DNA of 64,000 bases from positions 1 through 64,000 of the forward strand of contig PKRI01000004.1 of NCBI GenBank assembly GCA_017577485.1, read 5' to 3'. How positions within the stretch are numbered: the first letter of the stretch is position 1; every line of letters begins with the position of its first letter. The notes below the pieces were generated by a model. It saw only the letters and a program-made list of their open reading frames with translations, was not told the DNA's origin and did not search any database. The stretch comes from Bacillota bacterium. Its GTDB lineage: Bacteria; Bacillota; Sulfobacillia; Thermaerobacterales; RSA17. A program made the position numbers and the translations under genes. Positions 58,218-64,000 of this stretch are shown here, in pieces.

Positions 58218-59155
58218 TGGCTGCGCTGGCCCGGGCCGTCGTCCTCAAGGTGTTCCAGCGCCCGGGGGTGCGGCGGTGGATGGAGCGGCACGGCATGGCG
58301 CTGGGCGCGGGGCGCTTCGTAGCCGGCGAGACCGCCGGGGACGCCCTGCGGGTGGCCGCCGGCCTGCTGGCGGCGGGCCGGCGGGTGTCGCTGACCCATC
58401 TGGGTGAGTACACCAGCGACGCGGCGGCGGCCCGGGCCGCCGCCGACACGTACGTGGACCTCCTGGCCGCTGCCCGCAGCCGGGCCCTCGAGGTCGGCCT
58501 TTCCATCAAGTTGACGCAGTTGGGGCTGGACCTGGACCTCGACGTGTGCCTCGAGAACACCCGCCGGGTGCTGGACGCGGCCGCCGGTGCCGGCGCCCTG
58601 GTCGAGATCGACATGGAGGACTCGGCCCGCGTGGACGCCACCCTGGCCGTCTTCCAGCGCCTGGCGCCGGAATACCCGTTCCTGGGCGTCTGCCTGCAAG
58701 CCTACCTGCATCGGACCCCGGACGACATCCAGCGCCTGGCGCCCCTGCGGCCGCGGATCAGGCTGGTCAAGGGCGCCTACGCCGAGCCGCCGTCGGTGGC
58801 GCTGCAGGACCGGGCGGCGGTGACCCGGCGGTACCTGGAACTGGCGCGCCGGTTGATGGACGCCGGGTGCTTTCTGGCCGCGGCGAGCCATGACGGCGCG
58901 TTGCTGCGGGAGGTCCTGGGCGAGGCGCGGCGCCGCGGCCTGGGACCCGACCGCTACGAGGTGCAGATGCTGCGGGGCATCAACCCGTCCCTGCAGGAAG
59001 GCCTGGTGGCGGCGGGCGAGCCGGTCCGGGTGCTGGTGGTCTACGGCCGCGAGTGGTACCCCTGGTTCGTTCGCCGCCTGGCGGAACGGCCCGCCAACGT
59101 GGGCATGCTGCTGCGGAACCTGGTCTCGCCCGCCGCGCGCCGCCGGGGACCGTAG
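58217..59155 (+). CDS. Proline dehydrogenase (second copy)
   Basis: This 312-aa protein starts at ATG 58217, coupled to the cyclodeaminase-family gene. It is a paralogue of the 55142-56065 protein. Shared features: ALGAGRFVAGETAGDALRVA, LSIKLTQLGLDLDLDVCLEN, VEIDMEDSARVDATLAVFQR, LVKGAYAEPPSVAL and FVRRLAERPANVGMLLRNLV. All main substrate and FAD residues recognised in the first copy are kept. The two copies are on opposite strands. Coupling to ornithine cyclodeaminase suggests one copy serves ornithine catabolism. Confidence 0.92.
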   Translation: MAALARAVVLKVFQRPGVRRWMERHGMALGAGRFVAGETAGDALRVAAGLLAAGRRVSLTHLGEYTSDAAAARAAADTYVDLLAAARSRALEVGLSIKLTQLGLDLDLDVCLENTRRVLDAAAGAGALVEIDMEDSARVDATLAVFQRLAPEYPFLGVCLQAYLHRTPDDIQRLAPLRPRIRLVKGAYAEPPSVALQDRAAVTRRYLELARRLMDAGCFLAAASHDGALLREVLGEARRRGLGPDRYEVQMLRGINPSLQEGLVAAGEPVRVLVVYGREWYPWFVRRLAERPANVGMLLRNLVSPAARRRGP

Positions 59156-59217
59156 GGCGGGAAGCCATCCCAACGCGGCGGCCCCGTGCAGCGAAGGAAC
59201 TTTGGGAACCTTAAACG

Positions 59218-59429
59218 GCCCCGGGGGGACGTCCCCGGGCAGCCTAAGGAACCGCGCGCACCCTAATCCAGCTATTCCGGGCACGGGACGCGGCTGAACC
59301 CGAATCTTAAGGCACCCACGGTGCCTTCGCGTGGGCGGGACCGCTCACTTCAGGAAGATTGGGCACTCAGAGTGCCTTACCGTACGGCTCCGGCCCGGGC
59401 CTGAGCCGGGTCCCGGACAGGTGTCCGGG
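59218..59429. repeat. Cluster of four to five hairpins in the convergent intergenic gap
   Basis: This gap (59156-59439) has no gene and is noticeably less GC-biased than its surroundings. Inverted repeats: 59218-59226 with 59233-59240 (one bulge); AAGGCACC/GGTGCCTT 59309-59316 and 59320-59327 (loop CAC); GGGCACT/AGTGCCT 59361-59377 (loop CAG); a 24-bp near-palindrome 59385-59408; CCCGGACA/TGTCCGGG 59412-59419 and 59422-59429. Two of them share the pattern rGGCAC...GTGCCTT. It may be a bidirectional terminator region or a decayed repeat element. Confidence 0.6.
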
Positions 59430-59439
59430 CCTACCGCCT

Positions 59440-61122
59440 CTAGTACCCCCCGGCCTGCAGGTGGCGGTCGATGACGGACCAGGCTTCGGGCTCCTCCAGT
59501 CCCAGGCGCCAGGAGGCCACGCCGGCCAGGCGATAGCGGCGGACCACGTCCAGCCGCAGTGCCAGCGAGCGCTCGTCCTCCAGCCACACGTGCCGCCAGG
59601 ACCCCGGCGCCTGCTGCCAGCCGGCATAGAGCTGGCCCGCCTCTTCGTCCCAGACCGGTTCGACGCCGGCCTCCCGGGCCAGGGCCAGGCCGCGGCCCAT
59701 GGACACGGCGCGGGACCGCACGTCTGGGCGTCCCTCGCCGTCTTGGGTCACGTCCCACACCCGCACGTAAAAGGGAATCCCCAGCACCAGCTTGTGGGCC
59801 GGCACCTCTTCCAGCATGCGACGGATGCCGTCCTCCACCCAGGCCACTTCCGATACCGACCCTGGGCCCGAGGAGCCGGTGTGCTGGTCGTAGGCCATGA
59901 CGATCACGTAGTCCGCGGCCCTGCCCAGGGCGGCCCGGTCGTAAACCAGCGACCAGTTGGGGCTGCTGGAATAGAGGGTCACGTCCACCGAGGTCACCAG
60001 GCCCTGGGCCCGGGCCAGGCCGGCCAGTTCCTCCACGAAGGCCGCATAGGCGTCGCGGTCGGCCAGGTGCATGTTCTCGAAATCCAGGTTGATCCCGTCC
60101 AGCCGGTACAGGGCGGCCAGGGCCACCAACTGCCGCGCCGCCCTGAGGCGGGCGGCCGGGTCGTTCAGGAAGCGCGACGTCCGGTCGGGATCAAAGCCGT
60201 TGGAAACCAGCGCCCACACATAGCGGCCGTGGGCGTGGGCCCAGTGCACGAAGGCGGGGTTGGCGATGCTGCGGACCGACCCGTCGGCCTCGATCTCGAA
60301 CCAGGTGGGGGAGAGGACGTTGACGCCCGGGGGCGGGCTGCCCTCCGGCTCGCCGGAGCGGGCCCTGGTCTCCTGGACCCAGGTCAGGTTGACCGGCTTC
60401 AGCAGCGACCAGCCCGGCAGGTCGTGGCGCGGGACCCGGGCCGACTCGCCCGCGGCCTGCGGCGCCCGCGGCGGCAGCAGGCGGACCTGGCGCTTGTCCA
60501 TGTATCCCAGCACGCCCCCTGCGCGGACCCGCAGCCAGCCGCCGTCCTCCTCCGCGAAGACCCGCACCGTGTCGCCGGGCCGGGCATCGGCGGCGATGGG
60601 GGCGGTCCGTCGGGGCTCGGCGCGGACCGGCGCCGCCTCCATGACCTCCGCCTCCAGCACCGGCTCAGCCAGGGAGTCCACCACCACCGCCGGGCCCTCC
60701 CGGTGGATGGACACGGGAAACAGCCGCTCGACGAGGGCGGCGCTCACGTAGAGCCGCCCATGCACGCGGTGGTCGGGGACGGGGATGTCCAGTTCCTCCA
60801 GGTCCAAACGGGCGGCGGACGCCTGCAGGTCGGCCTGCAGCAGCCCCCGGGGACTGCTGATCACGGCCAGGCCGTCCTGGTCCACCAGACGGCCGCCCAG
60901 TTCCTCCACCAGCGCGGCCGGGACCAGCACGTCGCCGCCGGTCAGCACGGGAGGGAGGTCCAGCAGGCGGTCACCCAGCACCAGGCGGGGCTGCCGGTCC
61001 GGCGGTAGGCGCCGGGACGTTTCCACCAAGTCGAACAGGAAGGCGCCGGCCGTGGCCAGCACCCCCAGCAGCAGTCCCAGCACCAGCCAGGGCGCCGTCC
61101 GGGCGGTGGTCAGGGTCGGCAT
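59440..61122 (-). CDS. Membrane-anchored GH18-family spore/cell-wall hydrolase (YaaH-like)
   Basis: The product is 560 aa from the ATG at 61122-61120, chosen because GGAGG is 8 nt before it; an ATG at 61131 abuts the same site. Residues ~10-32 are a signal anchor. Residues ~45-150 resemble a copper amine oxidase N-terminal-type stalk domain (seen in many Bacillota surface proteins). ~180-235 is SH3-like (PGDTVRVFAEEDGGWLRVRA). The last ~310 residues are GH18 with the catalytic LDGINLDFENMHLADRDAYA (DxxDxDxE type) and VMAYDQHTG. It likely cleaves N-acetylglucosaminyl bonds in cortex or wall peptidoglycan. Confidence 0.88.
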   Translation of the reverse strand: MPTLTTARTAPWLVLGLLLGVLATAGAFLFDLVETSRRLPPDRQPRLVLGDRLLDLPPVLTGGDVLVPAALVEELGGRLVDQDGLAVISSPRGLLQADLQASAARLDLEELDIPVPDHRVHGRLYVSAALVERLFPVSIHREGPAVVVDSLAEPVLEAEVMEAAPVRAEPRRTAPIAADARPGDTVRVFAEEDGGWLRVRAGGVLGYMDKRQVRLLPPRAPQAAGESARVPRHDLPGWSLLKPVNLTWVQETRARSGEPEGSPPPGVNVLSPTWFEIEADGSVRSIANPAFVHWAHAHGRYVWALVSNGFDPDRTSRFLNDPAARLRAARQLVALAALYRLDGINLDFENMHLADRDAYAAFVEELAGLARAQGLVTSVDVTLYSSSPNWSLVYDRAALGRAADYVIVMAYDQHTGSSGPGSVSEVAWVEDGIRRMLEEVPAHKLVLGIPFYVRVWDVTQDGEGRPDVRSRAVSMGRGLALAREAGVEPVWDEEAGQLYAGWQQAPGSWRHVWLEDERSLALRLDVVRRYRLAGVASWRLGLEEPEAWSVIDRHLQAGGY

Positions 61123-61227
61123 CGGGTTCATCCTCCACCCTGGCCGCTGGTTCGAGCGGCGCCGCGCCGGTCCTATCGGGACGCCCCCGCCTTAACGGAA
61201 CGGTAACAGGAGCGGTACGGCCGCACG

Positions 61228-61268
61228 GGCGGCGCCGGGCGGGAATTACAGGCGGCGCCGGGCGGGAA
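61228..61268. repeat. 18-bp tandem direct repeat upstream of the GH18 gene
   Basis: GGCGGCGCCGGGCGGGAA occurs at 61228-61245 and again at 61251-61268 with 5 bp (TTACA) between, a 23-bp period. Each copy holds the GGCGCC palindrome. It is ~105 bp upstream of the GH18 start (minus strand), next to the pruA terminator. It may bind a regulator; no known operator is recognised. Confidence 0.6.
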
Positions 61269-61308
61269 GAAGGAAAGCCGCCCCGGCGGGAGCATCCGCC
61301 GGGGCGGC
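61269..61308 (-). terminator. Strong intrinsic terminator of the P5C dehydrogenase gene
   Basis: On the minus strand, GCCGCCCCGGCGG (61308-61296) pairs perfectly with CCGCCGGGGCGGC (61289-61277), 13 bp, 6-nt loop, followed by TTTCCTTC. It lies 25 bp after the pruA stop. Confidence 0.85.
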
Positions 61309-61333
61309 CGGGCTGCTGTGTGGCGGTGGGGAG

Positions 61334-62893
61334 TCAGAGCCGCTCCGACACCGACTTGGCCAGCATGAACAGCTGCAGGTAGTCGGTGCCGCCGGCCTTG
61401 GCGTTGGTGCCGCTCAGGTTAAAGCCGCCGAAAGGCTCCACGCCCACCAGGGCGCCCGTGCACTTGCGGTTGAGGTAGAGGTTGCCCACGTAGAACTCCC
61501 GCCGGGCCCGTTCCAGGCGCTCCCGGCTGCGGGAGTACACCGACCCGGTCAGGCCGTAGACCGTGTCGTTGGCGATCTCCAGCGCGTGGTCGTAGTCCCG
61601 GGCCTTGATGAAGGCCAGCACCGGGCCGAAGATCTCCTCCTGGGCGATGCGCGCCTTGGGATCCACGTCGGCGAAGATGGTGGGCTCGATGAAGTAGCCC
61701 TTTTCCGGCGCGCCGGCAAGGGCGCTGCCGCCGGTCACCAGCCGGCCCTCGCCCTTGCCGATCTCGATGTACTCCAGCACCTTGCGGAACTGGTTCTCGT
61801 CGGCCACGGCGCCCATGTGGTTGTCCGGGTCCTCGGCGGGACCCACCTTGAGGTTCCGGGTGCGCTCGACCACCTTCTGCAGCAGTTCGTCATAGATCTT
61901 CTGGTCGGCGATGACCCGGGAGCAGGCGGAGCACTTCTGCCCCTGGAAGCCGAAGGCCGACTGGACAATGCCCGCTGCCGCCTCGTCCAGATCCGCGTCG
62001 TCGCAGACGATGATGGCGTCCTTGCCGCCCATCTCGGCGATGACCCGCTTGATCCACTTCTGGCCGGGCTGCATCTTGGCGGCCAGTTCGTTGATGCGGA
62101 GGCCGACCTCCAGCGACCCGGTGAAGTTGATGAAGCGGATCCGCGGGTGCTGGACCAGGTACTCGCCCACCTCGCCGCCGGGGCCGGGCAGGAAGTTGAC
62201 CACGCCCTCGGGGAAACCGGCCTCCTCCAGGCACTCCATGAACTTGGCGGCGATCACCGGCGTCGACGACGCAGGCTTGACGATGACGGTGTTGCCGGCC
62301 ACCACCGGCGCCATGGTGGTGCCCACCAGGATGGCCAGCGGGAAGTTCCACGGCGGGATCACCAGGCCCACGCCCATGGGGATGTAGAAGGTCTCGTTGT
62401 CGGTGCCCTCGGGCCGGTACAGCGGCCAGGGCTTCGCCAGCCGGATCATCTCGCGGCCGTACCACTCGCAGAAGTCGATGGCCTCGGCGGTGTCGGCGTC
62501 GGCTTCCGACCACTGCTTGCCGACCTCCAGCACCATGGTGGCCGAAAGCTCGTGCTTGCGGCGGCGCAGGACCGCAGCCAGCCGGAACAGCGCCCGGGCC
62601 CTGGCCTCCGGATCGAAGCGGGACCACCGCGCAAAGGCCTGCTCGGCGGCCTCCAGCGCCTGGTCGGCGTGCTGGCGGCCGGCCCGGGCGACGGTGCCGA
62701 TGACCTCCTGGGGATTGGCGGGGTTGACGGAGACGATGCGACCCTCGGTGTCGACGCGGCGGCCGCCGATGATCAGGGGATAGTGCCGCCCCAGGTCGGC
62801 CCGCACGCGGTCCAGGGCAGCCTGGAAGCGGCGCCGCTCCTCAGGGTCCTGGAAGTTGGTGAAGGGTTCGTTGCGGAAGTCCGTGCGCTGCAC
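61334..62893 (-). CDS. pruA: L-glutamate gamma-semialdehyde (P5C) dehydrogenase
   Basis: This aldehyde dehydrogenase oxidises P5C/glutamate semialdehyde to glutamate, the step after PRODH. From GTG 62893-62891 (AGAGGT upstream) it is 519 aa, the size of RocA; a longer start at 62989 passes through the promoter. The RocA-type N-terminus FRNEPFTNFQDPEERRRFQA is present. Active site: IPPWNFPLAI, FTGSLEVGLRI, the Glu in VIAEMGGKD, and the catalytic Cys in GQKCSACSRVI; EIFGPVLAFIK and EPFGGFNLSGT near the end. Monocistronic with its own promoter and terminator. Confidence 0.95.
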   Translation of the reverse strand: MQRTDFRNEPFTNFQDPEERRRFQAALDRVRADLGRHYPLIIGGRRVDTEGRIVSVNPANPQEVIGTVARAGRQHADQALEAAEQAFARWSRFDPEARARALFRLAAVLRRRKHELSATMVLEVGKQWSEADADTAEAIDFCEWYGREMIRLAKPWPLYRPEGTDNETFYIPMGVGLVIPPWNFPLAILVGTTMAPVVAGNTVIVKPASSTPVIAAKFMECLEEAGFPEGVVNFLPGPGGEVGEYLVQHPRIRFINFTGSLEVGLRINELAAKMQPGQKWIKRVIAEMGGKDAIIVCDDADLDEAAAGIVQSAFGFQGQKCSACSRVIADQKIYDELLQKVVERTRNLKVGPAEDPDNHMGAVADENQFRKVLEYIEIGKGEGRLVTGGSALAGAPEKGYFIEPTIFADVDPKARIAQEEIFGPVLAFIKARDYDHALEIANDTVYGLTGSVYSRSRERLERARREFYVGNLYLNRKCTGALVGVEPFGGFNLSGTNAKAGGTDYLQLFMLAKSVSERL

Positions 62894-62925
62894 GCGCCTC
62901 ACACCTCTCCCGGGAATCCAGTGGG

Positions 62926-62934
62926 ATTGTACCA
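62926..62934 (-). promoter_or_regulatory. Extended -10 promoter for pruA
   Basis: On the minus strand TGGTACAAT (62934-62926) is an extended -10, ~33 bp before the GTG start. The -35 region is not consensus. Confidence 0.55.
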
Positions 62935-63088
62935 CAGGCATGGCGGGGCCACCCGGTACCGGCGGCGGCCATTGGGCTGCATGAGGCACCGCAATGCGGC
63001 CGCAGGCGGCACCGGCCTGGGGCCCAGCAGCGCCGGGGGACGGGCTTCCCGGGAGGCGGGACGGGTGTCCGGGGATGCGGCCCCGGCT

Positions 63089-63313
63089 TCAGGAGCGGGG
63101 CCGGAAGGTCTTGCAGCACGTCTCCATGCAGGACTCGGCCGGCGTCGTGCCCACCTCGTCCACGATCATGGAGACGTGCTGGGCGTCCACGTCCTCGGGA
63201 TAGCGGTCGCCGATGCGGTCCAGGGTGATCAGGATCCGCTCGGCGGCGCAGCGGTTGCCGTGGTCCCAGTAGTGGCAGTTGCTGACGGTGCAGTAGACCT
63301 CGATGTCGGGCAT
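63089..63313 (-). CDS. DUF1540 cysteine-rich protein
   Basis: The 74-aa product starts at ATG 63313-63311, with GGGGAGGG 6 nt upstream. It has the DUF1540 cysteine pattern: IEVYCTVSNCHYWDHGNRCA near the N-terminus and SCMETCCKTF at the end, six cysteines in all, suggesting a small metal-binding (zinc or iron) protein. DUF1540 proteins are common and multicopy in spore-forming Bacillota; function is unknown. The middle holds an acidic insertion containing VSMIVDEVGTTPAE. Confidence 0.85.
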   Translation of the reverse strand: MPDIEVYCTVSNCHYWDHGNRCAAERILITLDRIGDRYPEDVDAQHVSMIVDEVGTTPAESCMETCCKTFRPRS

Positions 63314-63353
63314 GGGGCTCCCTCCCCTGGCCAGTATGCCCCGCGGGAGAGGA

Positions 63354-63405
63354 GCCCAAACGCACCGCCTGCCGGTGCCGTCCAGCGCTGCCCAAACGTG
63401 CCGCC
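63354..63405. repeat. Imperfect 16-bp direct repeat between the DUF1540 and aminotransferase genes
   Basis: GCCCAAACGCACCGCC (63354-63369) and GCCCAAACGTGCCGCC (63390-63405) differ at two positions and are 36 bp apart, about 3.4 helical turns. They lie just upstream of DUF1540 on the minus strand. A regulatory role is possible. Confidence 0.4.
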
Positions 63406-63422
63406 CGGAGGGGCCGGCAGGC

Positions 63423-64000
63423 TCAGTCGCCTGCGGCCCGCCGCCCGCCGGCGCCGGCCGCCAGGCGGTCCGCCAGGTCGCACAGGCGCTCCAGGCCCGT
63501 CAGCACCGCTTCTTCCGCATTGGCCAGGGAAACCCGGACGAAGCCCTCGCCGGCGGCGCCGAAGGCGGCGCCGGGCGCCACGGCTACGCCCTTCTCCTCC
63601 AGCAGGGCGATGGCGAAGTCCCGGGACGAAAGCCCCGTGTCGCGGACGTCCACCATCACGTAGAAGGCGCCCTGGGGGCTGTAGCGCCAGCGGCCACGCC
63701 GGCGCATCAGGTCCACCGCCAGGTCGCGGCGCCGGTGGTACTCGCGCCGCATGGTCTCCACCACGTCTTGAGGGCCGTTCAGCGCCGCCTCCGCGGCGAT
63801 CTGGGCCACGGCGTTGGCGCACGAGGTCAGGGGCTCCTGCAGCCGGGCCAGGGCGTCGGCGGCGTGGGGAGGCGCCACCACCCAGCCGATGCGCCAGCCG
63901 GTCATGGCGTAGCCCTTGGACACGCCCCCGATGGTGAACACGCGCCCGTCCTCGTCGAAGGCCGCGGCCGGCGTGTGGGGCTCGTCGAACACGATGTCGC
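63423..64000 (-). CDS. Class I/II pyridoxal-phosphate aminotransferase, 5'-truncated by the window edge
   Basis: The frame is open to the right edge, so only the C-terminal ~192 residues are present. They hold the PLP lysine in IGGVSKGYAMTGWRIGW, a GAFYVMVDVRD segment and the final VRVSLANAEEAV with the substrate-binding Arg. This is fold type I, aspartate/alanine aminotransferase-like. The N-terminal half with the cofactor-phosphate site is outside the window, so the substrate cannot be told. The last ~20 residues are a Gly/Arg-rich tail. Confidence 0.9.
   Translation of the reverse strand, partial: DIVFDEPHTPAAAFDEDGRVFTIGGVSKGYAMTGWRIGWVVAPPHAADALARLQEPLTSCANAVAQIAAEAALNGPQDVVETMRREYHRRRDLAVDLMRRRGRWRYSPQGAFYVMVDVRDTGLSSRDFAIALLEEKGVAVAPGAAFGAAGEGFVRVSLANAEEAVLTGLERLCDLADRLAAGAGGRRAAGD

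Noticed and set aside
59218..59429. CRISPR array
   Set aside because: The repeats are inverted, of unequal sequence and spacing, with no regular direct repeat-spacer pattern and no cas genes nearby.
62894..62989. Longer P5C dehydrogenase starting at 62989
   Set aside because: It would begin upstream of the TGGTACAAT promoter and adds 32 residues not typical of RocA; GTG at 62893 has a ribosome binding site and fits the family length.
1..64000. tRNA, rRNA, prophage, insertion sequence or plasmid features
   Set aside because: No tRNA cloverleaf, rRNA block, transposase, integrase or terminal inverted repeats were recognised on either strand.

Overview
The window reads as one chromosomal segment of a very GC-rich, spore-forming, probably thermophilic or soil member of the Bacillota (Thermaerobacter, Symbiobacterium or Limnochordia type). 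This is inferred from gene content and order, not from a database search. Four things point there: gene order like the Bacillus subtilis fla/che to spoIIIE region; many GTG and TTG starts with GGAGG-type ribosome binding sites; sporulation-associated genes (ftsK/spoIIIE, tepA, ylzJ, a YaaH-like GH18 lytic enzyme, a YtvI-like permease); and strong G/C bias in third codon positions. No rRNA, tRNA, insertion sequence, prophage or CRISPR array is visible. No stretch above about 300 bases lacks a gene; the longest gap (59156-59439) is a cluster of hairpins.

Layout. (1) Bases 1-16785: a long flagellar operon, fliK(partial)-flgD-TIGR02530-flgE-flbD-motA-motB-fliL-fliM-fliN-fliO-fliP-fliQ-fliR-flhB-flhA-flhF-flhG-pilZ-sigD. 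Most junctions are 1-11 bp overlaps. The chemotaxis genes found at this position in B. subtilis are absent, and a PilZ (c-di-GMP receptor) gene sits between flhG and sigD. (2) 16867-17833: two small poorly known proteins. (3) 18041-25904: rpsB-tsf, then pyrH-frr-(PASTA-like)-uppS-cdsA-(YtvI-like)-dxr-rseP, covering translation, UMP supply, isoprenoid/undecaprenyl and phospholipid synthesis, and site-2 proteolysis. (4) 26086-28912: proS with a short leader, a GT2 glycosyltransferase and an MgtC-like protein. (5) 29019-37699: the translation/RNA operon rimP-nusA-ylxR-ylxQ-infB-ylxP-rbfA-nrnA-truB-ribF, then rpsO. (6) 37764-41885: pnp, an M16 peptidase and a DUF1269-like stress protein, closed by a strong terminator. 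(7) 42039-46029: dapB-asd-aspartate kinase-dapA, the lysine/diaminopimelate branch. (8) 46164-52427: RNase J, tepA, ylzJ, uppP, ftsK/spoIIIE. (9) 52444-64000: a mixed region with strand changes. It holds a 37-residue membrane microprotein, cupin-type phosphoglucose isomerase, lipA-lipB, two proline dehydrogenases around an ornithine-cyclodeaminase-family gene, a Nudix hydrolase, DUF3243, a GH18 protein, P5C dehydrogenase, DUF1540 and a truncated aminotransferase.

How it works together. The first quarter builds the flagellar export gate, switch, stator and FlhF/FlhG placement system, with sigma-D for late genes. The centre is core translation and RNA decay with several apparent attenuators and mRNA hairpins (before proS, before rimP, between rimP and nusA, between rpsO and pnp). 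The right end can convert ornithine to proline to P5C to glutamate (ornithine cyclodeaminase, PRODH, P5CDH), which together with lipA/lipB suggests respiratory growth on amino acids.

Main points of interest: a switch protein FliM that lacks its CheY-binding N-terminus while FliN carries that motif; an FlhG whose P-loop has lost both lysines; a probable frameshift or long overlap at ylxQ/infB; a 37-residue membrane microprotein with its own consensus promoter; and several leader hairpins. Start codons were chosen by ribosome binding site and family start, so a few may differ by some codons.
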